Below are positions 21,337 through 33,168 of a stretch of DNA of 64,000 bases, piece by piece. The translations under genes were made by a program, and so were the position numbers. Source of the stretch: Paraconiothyrium sp. Pb-2020 (taxonomy: Eukaryota; Ascomycota; Dothideomycetes; Pleosporales; Didymosphaeriaceae); the NCBI GenBank assembly GCA_022419385.1, contig JAJUBI010000005.1, positions 496,001-560,000 on the forward strand, written 5' to 3'. The stretch's first letter is position 1. Each line of letters starts with the position of its first letter. The notes beneath the pieces were generated by a model. That model saw only the letters and a program-made list of their open reading frames with translations. It was not told where the DNA came from and made no database searches.

Positions 21337-22771
21337 CTAAAGGTTCGTATGAAGTATGAAGTGATCTTCCGAAGTGGTTGGAAAGTTGAATGCGCTATCC
21401 TCCATGTACACGTCCGATGATCCCAAGTCACTGCTAGGAGACGCAAGTGGGTGTTTCGTCTGAGCCTGTGACGAACGTTCGCTGTTATCTTGAATGGGGT
21501 GCATCCTGCCGGACACTACGTCTTCGATTCTCTGTGAGGACGTAACAAAGGTTCTGAGCTGAATCTTCGACTGTTTGATGTGAAGGTGATCCTTGCTTCC
21601 TTTTCGTGGTAGAAGCTGCTTGAGCCAGCTCGTCGAACGACTGATTAGGTTCTGAGGTACCAAAGACTTCAAGACTGGCTTGGATGCGATGAATGAGACA
21701 CAGCTGATTGTGACGCTGGATTCTGCAATGGACCAAACGGCGAGAGGGCTGTAGTTCACTATGATGACCTATTAACTTCTGAGATACCCTAACGGCGTGC
21801 ATGAACTTCAAAATCGAAATATGACGTACAAGTGTTACCCAATCGCGTGTTTAGTACTTGTACGTACCTAATGCAGGTAACAACACATGTTCTGACTCGT
21901 TAGCGCCGGGATCTTCTGTGGTTATGTGATCTTGCCACTTACAGACCCCCAATTGCAAACATACCCATCACTGCAGCTCTCTTCCCCAATGATAGCTGCA
22001 ACTTCCCAACGACAGACATTGGAGCAACCAGTATTGCGAAGTCTGTAACAACCCACGGGATGGGAGTGGCCACAAGGAGAAGCTCTTGATTTCCACAATG
22101 TCCCTTGATGTTTGGATTCCATCGCGAGTTGATCGGCCAACAGACGAACAGACCCGCGAACGCAGCTCCAAACCACCACATGATCACAATCGCCATCAAG
22201 AGACGAATTACATGGTGAAAGCGCGTAACGTGGAATACCTTGTTGAGCAGGTAAAGAAGAGAAAGCTTCGCTAGAGCCAAGGAGGAAGGTTGAATGATGG
22301 TGAAAGCTACAAGACCCTGAGCAGAATTAGTACGAGATGACAAAGCGAGAGACTCCCATGTATACTTTCTGAACGCAAACAATATCTTTGGGCTTCCATA
22401 TAGTGACATCGTGGCTAAGATTACAATAGGATGATGCTTCGTCCTGTCAATAACGACGTACTCGGACATCAACTTGAGATTGTGATTTCCTCACCCCAAG
22501 CATACAGGATGTTCTGCCCTAAAGCGATGATCTCGAGTCTATCAGAGCTTATTTTTGGAAGTTACAAACATATTTGACTTACTGCCGATGCCACAAGCAT
22601 AGCGTCATCCCAGTCGAACGGAGTGGGTTTGATTCGTCTTGACACCAATCGCATCCCAAGGAAAATAAACATTATAATAGTACAGGCGATAGATGTCGCT
22701 AGTATGTCGTAATCATGATTATGACTTGATATAGTGCGCTTGAGGTGTACAGAAGCCATCAATGGTGCCAT
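21337..22771 (-). pseudogene. Rhodopsin-domain (Pth11-like) integral membrane protein, possibly disrupted
   Basis: Exon 1 (22583..22771) has one transmembrane helix (TSIACTIIMFIFLGMRLVSRR), then PFDWDDAMLV, the signature of the fungal rhodopsin/PTH11 domain. A second frame (about 21939-22472) adds FTIIQPSSLALAKLSLLYLL, a WWFGAAFAGLFVCWP helix with the conserved Cys, and WVVTDFAILVAPM. The third frame (about 21337-21770) encodes NYSPLAVWSIAESSVTISCV and a long cytosolic Ser-rich tail. Domain order matches the family. However, the phases of exon 1 and the LEIIALGQNILYAWG stretch (about 22500-22545) do not agree for any GT-AG pair I tried. I also could not place the exon between helices 5 and 6 cleanly. 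Either my model is wrong or indels broke the gene. Such proteins sit in the plasma membrane; the ligand is unknown. Confidence 0.6.
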
Positions 22772-24190
22772 AATACTTTCGAAAGACGAAACGAAGGGTG
22801 AACAAGTAATGCTCTGTCCGAGACATCTTCTTTTGAATAGCTTTCTCCCCGGTAGTACAGAGTGTCGGCTGAAGGCTTTCCGATCTTGTTCTGTTGATCT
22901 GGGATGTCAATGGGCCTATCATATGCAGAGAACACTTGGGAATGTTGTTCGCCCCCAATAACACGAAGTCTGGTCTAGGCCAAATTCGGTGTAGGCTAAC
23001 GCCACGCAGGGGCGCGAACTTCCCCTCCGGTTCTCTTGTCTGCAGTCTTTCTCCAACATAATCACGCTTGGGCACTTAGTGAAGTTCACACGGGCAGATA
23101 CCGAAGCTGAGGATGAATCGCATGTTGATCCCAACTTTCTGTGGTTCCATTGATAGTCGTCTCGTCAAAATTGTTAGAATGCACCGCACTGTTATCCGTT
23201 TGCACATGTCACCACAACCTAGAAACGGGGGCCGACATCTGAATGGTCGAACTGTGCATCCTGATACAGGTTTTGCCTCCGAATGTAAGATGAGGGAACC
23301 CTTGTCGTCGTGAGGCTTGTAGAGACTATTGGGCACTTGAGAAAGTCAATCGATACAATACGCACGTAAGCTGGGAAGCACCTTGCCATCATGATCCCTA
23401 CGGGTTTTAGTATTCGTGATGCTCTTAATCCGGGACCCGAATAGGCACAAATCTAAGGCTATATTTGAACGACTCATTCCGTAGTGAGAGTATCATATGG
23501 ATCTTGAGTCTAGTTAGTTCGAGTCTGCGGGAACATAGTCACACATTCTTGCACACAAGGGGGTTGCACCAAACCTAGGCATTCCAGAATGCAGCCCGAA
23601 ACCCAATACACAAGCCAACTCCGGGGTGTAGCTCTCTGCGGGTCGATACCCAGCCGATCTTGCGACTGTAATCAACTTGATCGCTTCCTCTACCAAAGCG
23701 CACCTGGATCCCATCGAAGCATGTAGATGCAGTGCTTGTCAGCACATGGTCGCGCGTTTCCACTCCACGCGGTAGGACTCAGCTAGGGATAGATGCGAAC
23801 TGGTTGATTCACTAGCGATGACTGTGGCTAGGTCAAACGCTCACGGTCTGTTAAGCGCACTACAATACGTTTGACACATCAGGCGCAAATTGCAGCGAAG
23901 TGTGCTCAGCCTCAATAAGAACATCACCAGTGGGTCATACCATGGTGCATCCTAGTGAAGGGGAGCCAATAGCGTGAGGAAGAAGCTCTGACAAACGATA
24001 GCGGGGCAGGAACGTGGCGCAGACGCTGTGGTGTCAATTGTTCAGCTCTCGCACCTTCCCACCCTCCCAGGCTAATTTCTCTCTACTACAAGAATCCTCA
24101 TCCTCCAGCACTCTCGACCTGCAGAGATTCCCTCTATCGACTCTTGCTACAGCTTCATATACGCGAAACCAGCAGCCAGCAGCCTCAACT
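22772..24190. other. Intergenic, no gene seen
   Basis: Divergent region between the rhodopsin-domain gene and the vWA gene. Open frames here are short and unmatched. The stretch 24010-24190 is pyrimidine-rich and precedes the first ATG of the vWA gene, so it is probably its promoter and leader. Confidence 0.4.
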
Positions 24191-26638
24191 ATGGGTGTAA
24201 GTCGTCGCCAAGTCGTCGCAGCTACCCCTCACTGCCCCTCGACGCAGGCAGCCATCAACGTCATCAGCCTCGATGCTAACATTGCGCAACAGCTTGCCAG
24301 CAAACTCGCCGCAGCGAACCAAGGTGGCGCACCCGGTGGTGGATACCCGCCTCCAGGCCAGGGCCAAGGCGCACCCGGTGGTTATGTGAGTTTTTTCAAG
24401 CATCCGCATGTGTTACGAAGCTCCAGAGCCGTGTTAACCGTTAGCCTATTCAGCCTGGGCAGCAACAGTACCAAGCGTACCCCGGCGGGCCGCCGCCACA
24501 GGTAAGCGCTTTTCCTTTGCGTCGCATGCTTCATCATCATCATCGTCAATCGTCCTCCGCCATCTCTACGCCATCTGGTTTTGCCTAGACTGCTTTGCGA
24601 CGTGTTCGCTTCTCGCCCTTACTTCTCCTTTGGACTCTGCCTTTGGACCTTGACAACTGCCACTTTTTGCGCGCGTTCACACCAGCCACACAACCTCGCT
24701 TTGCTTCGCATCCGCCATGGCATACTACGGCGGACAGCAGTCGTATAACTACGCGCCTAACAACCGATACCAGTCTCCTATGCAGCCAGGACAGCCACCC
24801 ATCCCGCCGCCCTATCCCTCAGCTTCCGCACAACCGCAACCGCCTTTCTCCCCGCCCTACTCTCCCGCATCGACTCAGGCCTACGGTTCGCATTCACCAT
24901 ACCCTCAACAACAGTCCGGCTACAACAGGCCTCCACCGCCGCCGCCAGGTCAGCCGCAGTCGCCGTACCCCGGCCAGCAGAACCAATACCAGCAACAACC
25001 TTATGGACAGCAGGACCAGTACCGACAACAGCAGCCATATGGACAGCAGCAAACTTATGGACAGAACCAATACGGCCAACAACCGCCCTATGGAAGTTCC
25101 TATGTCCGTACCTCCTACACGCCTCGTGTCTACAACCACACCTACACAACAGACTTGGTGGAGGTGCTATTGCATGATACAGGGCTTGGATTATGTTTTG
25201 TTCGTGTATGAGCACCTGCTAACATATATTCGCAGGGTCAGCCTGGACATGGTCCACCAGGCCAACAACAATACGGAGCTCCACCTCCAGGCGGCCAATA
25301 CGGTGGAGCACCACAGCAGGGGGTTAGTCCATCGATTTCCAAGCAATTTGTCAGTATGACTGACGGATCTATCCTAGGGACCACCCGGCGACCCTGCCGC
25401 ATACAGACAGCTCCTGCAGGCCTGCATCCAGGAGAAGAACCTGCAATCTTTCTATCCGCCAGGCTCGCCTGTCGTTGACCAGATCGCACAGAAGGCGCCT
25501 CAGCTTATCAGCCAGGTCATATCGCGATGGAAGCTTCCGAAGGAACTTGCGAATGACGTGGTGAAGCTCGCTCTGTACGACATCTGGCTGTACATTGGTA
25601 AGCAGGACCCTTGAGAAAGCACGTAACTCAATATTGATCTTGTGCAGATGATTCCGGCTCCATGCAGTTCGAGGAAGGTGGCGAGCGAATCAAGGATCTG
25701 CGCCTTATTCTGGAGCGGGTCGCTTTCGCCGCGACGCTTTTCGATGCTGACGGTATCAACGTCCGTTTCATGAACACAAACTTGCCCGACAACATAGCAA
25801 ATGGCGTAGCACAGGAAGCTCAAATTGAAAACCTCATGCGCGGCGTCCAATTCAAGGGTCTGACTCCTATGGGAACCAGCTTGAAGAAGAAGGTCGTCGA
25901 GCCGCTCATTCAGCAAGCCCGCTCAGGTCAATTCAGGAAGCCCGTGCTCGTCATCACAGTCACCGATGGCCAGCCAGCTGGCGAACCACAGAATGCCGTC
26001 TTGGACACCATCAACGAAGCCGTCCGTTCGCTACCACCAGGTGGTATCGCTTTCCAATTCGCGCAGGTTGGCAACGATCAACAAGCCCGTGCATTCTTAG
26101 GAAAGTTGGACGAGGACCCTTCGCTTGATAAGTTCATTGACTGCACATCGAGTAAGTCTTCAGCAAGATTCTGGGCACTTTGCGTCTGCATTCGTAACAT
26201 TGAGTGATATGCTAACGTGACACAGACTTCGAGAACGAGCAAGAGGAGATGGCTCGGGCGAACCCCCCTGTCGATTTGACCCCCGATCAGTGGATCTTGA
26301 AGCTTATCCTTGGTGCCATCGATCCCAGCTATGACTCTCAAGATCAGAAGAGCAGCGCCCCTGCCGGTGGATATGGAGGCCCTCCCCAGCAAGGCTACGG
26401 CGGACCCCAAGGCGGCGCTCCGTACGGCCAACCGCCGCAGCAAGGTGGTTACCCTCCGCAAGGTGGGCAATACGGAGGTCCTCCCCAGCAGGGCTATGGT
26501 CAGCCGCCCCAGGGTCAAGGGTACCCGCCTCAGGGCCAGTATGGCGCACCTCCACCAGGTGGTCGCCCCCCGCAAGGCGGTGGTTACCCAGGTCAGCAGC
26601 CTCAGTATGGCGCACCTCCCCCGGGCGGACGCTACTAG
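24191..26638 (+). CDS. vWA-domain protein with Pro/Gln-rich N- and C-termini
   Basis: The core exons 25378..25597, 25648..26151 and 26226..26638 agree in phase. They encode YRQLLQACIQEKNLQSFYP, then DDSGSMQFEEGGERIKDLRL (a DxSxS MIDAS site) and the MIDAS Thr in LTPMGTSL. TDGQPAGEP, AFQFAQVGND and a FENEQEEMARANPPVDLTPD segment follow. The tail is a GYGGPPQQGYGQPP-type repeat region. A 29-codon exon (25236..25322) lies upstream. Two N-termini are possible. One starts at ATG 24717 (MAYYGGQQSYNY) and runs to about 25103, giving 536 aa. The other starts at ATG 24191 with a 6-nt coding exon, then 24248..24385 and 24454..24501, all phase 0. It could splice into either later exon. The donor near 25104 is weak. 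vWA domains bind partners through a metal ion; this family's role is unknown. Confidence 0.8.
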
Positions 26639-27616
26639 AGAGCTTGCGTTCACTCAACTGGTTCAACATTCTTGTATGGTTTCTTAGGGTTCATGGAGCG
26701 GTCCAGGCGCTGCTTTGGGTCGCTTCTAGTGTGAACCTCCTAAGCGGAAGTCTACATATTCAGATTAGTATTTGAAAATCATGATAGTGCATCACGATCA
26801 CACAGTGTACAAAGTATTCTGCTAACGTCCCTTCACGCGTGGCGGAAAACGCACTGTGGCGGAAAATTTGAGAGGTACATTGACTTCAAGCGATTATAAC
26901 GCTACGCACACGTCGAGTTTTACTAAAATCATGTATAAATAATATACTAGCGCTATGGCCCCGAGGGTCTTGGTACTGCTCCCTATCCCGCGTTATATTA
27001 ACGATGTTGCTTAAGTCCGCATAAGGCCAACGAAAACAGTTAGTAGAGATGCACCTGGGGTACGGAAAGGCGGTCCGCCGGCCAAGAACCGAGAACGGGG
27101 GAGGCTAACAGTGCAAGCATGATCGGCGAGGGGGCGAGTATGCGAGTAAAAGTGTGGAAGATGAGGATGGAATTGGGATAAGCGATGTAGCTCCGAGTAC
27201 TGTCCAGCGGCCCCTTGGCGTACCACGGTTCCATCTTTGGTATTCCATTCAACAACAACCCAAGTGAATACAGCATAACAGCACGTGATGAAAGTGCGCA
27301 AAGAGAACGGGGAGGTTGGGAGGCTCGGGGATCTGCAATGCAGTTGTCATGGCTCGATGCGGCAGTGATCTAACCTCATAAGGAAGGAGGGATCGGTGTC
27401 AATTCTTCCGTCTGGAGATCCACGAACATCGTCAACGGTCGTAGCCTTGGCTGTCCAACTTTATGCAGCTTCCCCACAGGCTGTGGAACTTTGGCTTTGT
27501 ACCCCTCACGACCGGCTTCGTTCCGGACTGTAGCTCCACGTGCAGTTTTTCATGACTTATAGGCGCGGCACGGCGACCTTCGCCCACGATGCTTCATCCC
27601 TTGGTCACTGTTCAAC
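26639..27616. other. Intergenic, no gene seen
   Basis: 3' side of the vWA gene and promoter of the alpha-galactosidase gene. The minus-strand frame at 27011-27301 has no recognisable motif and I do not call it. Confidence 0.4.
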
Positions 27617-29939
27617 ATGGGTGTCGTGCGCGCGGTCTTCCTGTCAGCATTGCTGGCCGCGGTGTCTGTGAGTCAAGATGGTTAGCGTTATACCCTTCAA
27701 CGTTCATTTCCTCGAATAACGTGACACAGCTGTATCGGACAATGGCGGCACCAATTTCACGCTGACTGGAGACAATCTGTCGTATCTTTTCCACGTCGAC
27801 ACAGCGTCTGGTGAACTCATCTCGGATCATTTTGGAGCACCGGTTGATGACTTCACACCAGCAGCCTTTGTGCTGAACTGGGGCTGGCATGATGACTTGT
27901 CGACTCTTAGGAGGGAGTTCCCCGATGTCGGCCGGAGTGATCCACGGCTTCCCGCAATTCACATCGAGCACCCCGACGGGGACACCGTGACCGCTCTACT
28001 CTATCAATCACACGAGTTAATCCAGGGTAAACCAGAGCTACCAGGGTTGCCTGCCACGTACGGAAATGGCAGCGACGTTTCAACGCTTCAGGTACACCTG
28101 TACGACAACGTATCAGACGTTTCGGCGGTGCTTTCTTATTCGATATTTCCAAAGTACAATGCCATCGCGAGAAGTTTCAGCGTCACCAACAACGGGACGG
28201 GAAATATCTCAATTGAAAGAGCAGCCAGCTTCAGCACCGACTTTCCTAACTTGGATCTGGACATGATCGAGGTCCAGGGTGACTGGTCGCACGAGTTCAA
28301 CAGGGTGAAGAGAAAGATTGACTACGGCGAGACTACGTTTCGAAGCACTGAAGGCTTTAGCTCGCATCTCCACAACCCGTTCTTTGCGCTAATATCCCCT
28401 ACCACAACTGAGACTTCCGGTGAGGCATGGGGCTTCAACCTGGTATGGACCGGAAGCTTCGAAGCAACCGCCGAGAGGTTCTCGAATGGCTTTGTGCGCG
28501 TTCTGTTTGGTCTAAATTCTCTTCATTCGAGCATCAAGGTAAAACCTGGAGAGTCGTTCCAGTCTCCAGAAGCAGTGGCCGTGTACTCTGCAGATGGCGT
28601 CAACGGCATGTCCCGGTCTTTCCACAACTTGTACAAGAACCACTTGTCGCGAGCGAAGCAAACTCACAAGACACGGCCCATCCTGCTCAATTCGTGGGAA
28701 GGTCTTGGCTTCGACATCAACCAGACTTCACTAGTAAGGTTGGCGGGAGAATCCGAGAAGCTGGGTGTCCAACTCTTCGTGAACGACGATGGCTGGTTCG
28801 GCGTCCAATACCCACGCCAAAATGACTCGTTGGGACTTGGAGACTGGACGCCAAACCCACAGTATTTCCCCGACGGTCTTGGCCCCTACGTGGCGCAAGT
28901 CAACAACTTCACTGTCCTGAACTCCACAGAGCCTCTTCAATTCGGTATCTGGGTCGAGCCAGAAATGGTCGACCTCAACTCGACGCTGTACAACGAGCAT
29001 CCAGACTGGGTTCTGCACGCAGGCAAGCATGCGAGAAGTCTCACTAGAAACCAAATGGTGCTCAACGTAGGTCTACCAGAGGTCCAAGACTTTATCATCA
29101 ACACAGTTTCGGGCATCCTAGACTCGGCCAACATCCAATATGTCAAATGGGATAACAACCGCGGAATGCACGAGCTGTCTCACCCCTCAGACTCGTATAA
29201 TTACATGCTAGGACTCTATCGCGTCATCGACAACCTGACAACGCGTTACCCGGATGTCCTATGGGAAGGTTGCGCCTCTGGCGGCGGGCGCTTCGACGCT
29301 GGCCTGCTCCACTACTGGCCACAGCACTGGACGTAAGTTCTTGTTCCATTCATTCATGCTCGTTATCTTTACTGATATCTACCTAGATCCGACAATACGG
29401 ACGCAAGTGACCGCCTAACCATCCAGCTCGGCACCTCCCTAGTCTACCCGCCGTCCGCAATGGGCTGCCACATCTCGAAGGCCCCCAACGGCTTCAACCA
29501 GCGTAACATCTCCATCGAGTTCCGTGGCCACGTAGCCATGCAATGCGGTTCCTTCGGCCTCGAGCTCAACCCCGAGGAGCTCACCGAGCACGAAGCCGCC
29601 GCCCTGCCTTCCATCATGGCAACGGCGAAGAAAGTAAATCCCATCGTCATCTCCGGCGACTTCTACCGGCTTGCGCTTCCCGACAATACCCCGTGGCCTG
29701 CGACGCAGTTCGTCTCCGAGGACGGCAGCGAGAGCATCGTGTTTGCGTTCCAGCAGAAGTACACTGTGAAGCCAGCTGCCCCGCCGGTCAAGCTGCAGGG
29801 CTTGGACCCGAAGGCGAGGTATTTTAATGACTTAGATAATGGGACGTACACGGGGGCGACGTATATGAATGGGGGAATCAACATTCAGTGGGATAGGGCG
29901 GATTATCTGAGCAAGTTGATATGGTTGACGAAGCGGTGA
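27617..29939 (+). CDS. aglC: Secreted GH36 alpha-galactosidase (AglC type)
   Basis: Exons 27617..27680, 27730..29332 and 29387..29939 agree in phase and give 739 aa, the usual length for fungal GH36. A signal peptide (MGVVRAVFLSALLAAVSV) opens the protein. The N-terminal beta-supersandwich includes LNWGWHDDLS. The TIM barrel contains LLNSWEGLGFDIN, VNDDGWFG and FGIWVEPEMV. YVKWDNNR holds the nucleophile Asp near residue 496, and HYWPQHWTSDNTDA holds the acid/base Asp near residue 558. GTSLVYPPSAMGCHIS and the C-terminal all-beta domain follow. The enzyme hydrolyses terminal alpha-1,6-galactosyl groups from raffinose-type sugars and galactomannans outside the cell. For intron 1 the GTTAGC donor at 27681 is chosen over the earlier GTGAGT because only it keeps the frame. 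Many N-glycosylation sequons (NxS/T) are present. Confidence 0.95.
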
Positions 29940-30399
29940 GGTTATGGTCGGTCAGATCGTCACGGAGTTTGAAGAAAAAGAATACAGTTCATTACAGATG
30001 TTAGATGGACATAATTACCGTGAAGCTAACCGCCCCCTTTCTTGCATCCGGATTCGCGACTTATCCGCTATTCCCAGTCGGCCTTGAAGATGGACTCGCG
30101 CGACGCTGAAACGTGGAGATCTAAAGAATGCATCAAGTCACCCCAGGATACACGATGCACAAGCGGATAGTCGGCGGCTGCCGTTCGCAGTATACGTATA
30201 CGAATAAGCGGTGATGGGCGTAGAGGAGGGTCAAGCGATGCAGCTACTTCGAAGCGCCCTGGTAGGAGGGAGTCGTCTGGCAACTCGATAACGTCCCTAT
30301 ATCAATCGAGATGGCGACCTACGCTCGGCGGCGACGGCAGTGGTGCCCGTTCTCACCATCTCGCGTCAACGGTTCTACCATGAAGCATGCACCCATGAC
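29940..30399. other. Convergent 3' regions
   Basis: Between the ends of the alpha-galactosidase gene and ERG5. A 71-codon minus-strand frame (30068-30283) looks weakly coding but cannot be spliced in phase to ERG5, whose own final exon ends at 30400. Confidence 0.4.
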
Positions 30400-32529
30400 T
30401 CATTCGCGTCTCTTGAAGACCAATTGGCACCCGTCCTGCATCTTGTCAGCCTTTTTCTTCCTCAAATCACGTCGTTCTCTGCCTCTCTTTCTCTCTCTCC
30501 CTCACACACACACACAACACAACAACCACATGCACTCACCATAGGAAACAACGTAGCAAACACACGAATCTCCTCGCTCTGCGCCGTCGCATGGTGCTCC
30601 CACTCAAGCTCCAACGCAGCTTTGCCAATCATCCCCGCCATCTGCAGCGGCACGTAGCGTCTTGCGAGGCAATCATGTGGGCCAGCGCCAAAGACGAGCC
30701 CTAGCCATCGTCAGCGAGCGTCTACCAAGAAGCACCACAAGACCGTATCCACAAAACGGCAACGAGTAAAGTAAAGCTCGAGGGAAATACGCACAGTTCC
30801 GCGTCTGCTTCTCCGCATCGCCTGTGATCCAGCGGTCGGGGTCGAAGGATTCGGGGTTGGGGTAGGCCGCGGGGTCGTGTAGCGCTGGGTAGCATGAGGG
30901 GATTACCATGCTGCCTTTTGGGGCGGTGTAGGTTGGGGTTAGGGGGAAGGGCTGCGTGGCGAGGTAGGGGACGAAGATTACCTGAGAAATTAGTGAGGAG
31001 GGAGGGATTGAAGAGGATGGTGGGCAGTGACGGAGGGTGGCTTACGGGTGGTCTGTGGCGAAGGAGCTCTTTGATTACGGCTGTGGTGTAGGTTAGGTTT
31101 TCTAGCATGGGCAGATTGAACGGGGCGGATTTGTCGCCGTGGCGGGCGGCCTAGGTGGATTAGCATCTTGCTGGAAAAAGAGTGGGAAAGGGAGCCGGAT
31201 AGTCTAGGGGTTCGAGATGGCCCATGGAGCGGGCCGTTTCAAAAATAAAAACTTACCAGATTTTCCTCTCGGAGCCGCTGCAGTACATCCGGCCGTTGAG
31301 CGAGTATCTGGAAGAGCCATGTCGTCGCGCTAGACGAGGCGTCCTGCGAGGCAAACAGGAAGGTGAAGAGCGTCTCGCCGATTTCCTCGTTTGTAAACTC
31401 GCGGATCATGTTGGTGGGCTTCTCGGCGTTTTCCTCGCCCGCGGCGACGCGCGAGCGGTAGTTGTTGGACTCGAACATGTGCAGCACCCAATGGTCCACA
31501 ATGCAAGTAGGGGTGGCATGCGGCTGGGACATGTGGGCTTTGCAAGCTGCTGCGCATTTTGCAAATTCGGTGTGCACGGCGTCAGCAGTGCGTTTGCCTA
31601 ACCATGTCTCTGGGAAGAAAGATTAGTGAAGGGCTTCTGAGTTGGAGCGGAGGTCGCGGGATACTGAAAGCGTCATGGACTCGTGAGAGTAGGGACGGAT
31701 GGCTTGAAATCGCAAAGACTTACTGGTGAATGGGATGTACATAGACAACGGTACGTTGACTAATTCCAGTGCCGCGGTGGCAAGGTAGAAGTCATCCGCT
31801 ATCTTCTTAACTGCAGACTCTGATATATAATCACCAAAGAACGTCCGGCACGACAAAGCGCAGTTGATCTCTCTGAACAGAGACATGAATTCCCTCGGCC
31901 TGCCCGATTCCGCCTTTGTAGCAGCCACGAACTTGTCAAAGTAAGTCTCGAGCACCTTTTCCTGCACAGGCAGATATGTCGAGATAGCTTTATTTGTAAA
32001 AAGAGGCGTGAGGCCGCGGCGGTACTCAGCATGCGCGCGCCCCTGGAGGAAGACCCAGGATTTGTGGCCGAGGATGTCCTTTGCGATGGGGACAATGCAG
32101 GGTTCGGCATAGGCGGGAGACTTGAACACTTTGTGCGCAAGGTCGCGGTCGGATGCCAGAACGACGAACTTGTGGAAGACGGAAACACAGCTCAGGGGTC
32201 CGCTTGCCCATTGGGCGAGATAGGCGTCGAATTTTGGGTGTATGGCCTGGAGGAAGGGACCCATGAAAGGGATTTTGAAAGTTGGGCCGGCGATGGAGCC
32301 TTTTCGGATTTGATACATGACTGGAAAGGACGTGTGAATTATGTGACATCAGTGTGTATGTTCTGGACGTACCTTGGTCATATACTATCAAGGCGAGCAG
32401 TATCGTGCCAGCGGTCTGCCAGGTGAGCCATCTTGCGAGGAAGACATTTTGGCTTTGTGAGCCTGAAATACTATGAGTATGCAACGATCCCGTGTGAGAG
32501 GTGGAAATGTTGGTATACGCGGACGCCAT
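30400..32529 (-). CDS. erg5: Cytochrome P450 61, sterol C-22 desaturase
   Basis: Seven exons on the minus strand: 32373..32529, 31724..32320, 31257..31609, 31046..31150, 30795..30981, 30540..30700 and 30400..30435. All phases agree and give 531 aa. The N-terminal anchor TAGTILLALIVYD is followed by GPTFKIPFMGPFLQAIHPKF and PLSCVSVFHKFVVLASDRD. The I-helix is FTFLFASQDASSSATTW. The K-helix is KELLRHRPP (ExxR), then FDPDRWITGDAE. The heme-binding loop is FGAGPHDCLARR with Cys at residue 477. The last exon adds the DGCQLVFKRRE tail that matches the usual CYP61 end. The enzyme makes the C22-C23 double bond of ergosterol in the ER. It is divergent from a Zn2Cys6 regulator. The last intron carries a CT/CA microsatellite. 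Confidence 0.96.
30482..30530 (+). repeat. CT/CA microsatellite inside the last ERG5 intron
   Basis: On the plus strand the run is imperfect (CT)n followed by (CA)n. It lies wholly inside the intron 30436..30539. On the coding strand it is GT- and GA-rich sequence just after the GTGAGT donor. Confidence 0.8.
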
Positions 32530-33168
32530 CTTGAAGACACTGGAACGTGCCGTCTTCACTCTACCATGTTCTTATAAGGGAACGAGATTATCCCACAACC
32601 TGAAAGAGCCTGTGCACAGCTACCATAGACTCTCGTGTGAGATACAGCTGATGTACAGAAGTAGACTAGACTCCGTTGCCGGTGGATTTGATAGAGTAGA
32701 GGAGCGTACGTAGCAAACTAAGCTGAATGAGGAGATCGATTTTGTATGGAACGCGGGTATAGGTTAAGTCCGCTCGGACGCATGGTGGCACCGAAGCAAG
32801 GAAGATACGCTCCCACCAAAGCACGTAGGGCCTCTCAGATGGTCGGTAGGCATTGCTCGTACGAGAACCCGTGAGCACTGTTGTTCAGCTGCGCCCATAA
32901 ACGTTGCGTACCAGAGAGACGGACACTGAACGTCGTGATACGGAAACGAGGTATCCGGATGTCGAACACCCTTTCGTATATAGGAGGTTCTGGAGATCGT
33001 GAGCCTTCGTGAAGTATAAGCGTGCTCCACATCTCTAATTCCCAAAGTGGACTAACCTCCGACATTAGCGCAACGGACAGAGCTTCACGCCTAAGACCTC
33101 TCCACTACAATTCTTCATTCCAAACTCACACCTAGAACACACTCGCATGCGCTCTATACTTTATTGCA
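32530..33168. promoter_or_regulatory. Shared divergent promoter of erg5 and the Zn2Cys6 gene
   Basis: 639-bp region between the two start codons. It should contain both promoters. I cannot point to a specific sterol regulatory element. No ORF with coding character lies inside. Confidence 0.5.

Noticed and set aside
24595..25359. 254-codon frame overlapping the vWA N-terminal exon
   Set aside because: Low-complexity shadow of the Pro/Gln-rich exon in another frame.
27668..27673. GTGAGT as donor of intron 1 in the alpha-galactosidase gene
   Set aside because: It puts exon 2 out of frame; the GTTAGC donor at 27681 keeps it.
30068..30283. Minus-strand frame as a C-terminal exon of ERG5
   Set aside because: It cannot join in phase to the heme exon, whereas the exon at 30400-30435 does and matches the usual CYP61 end.
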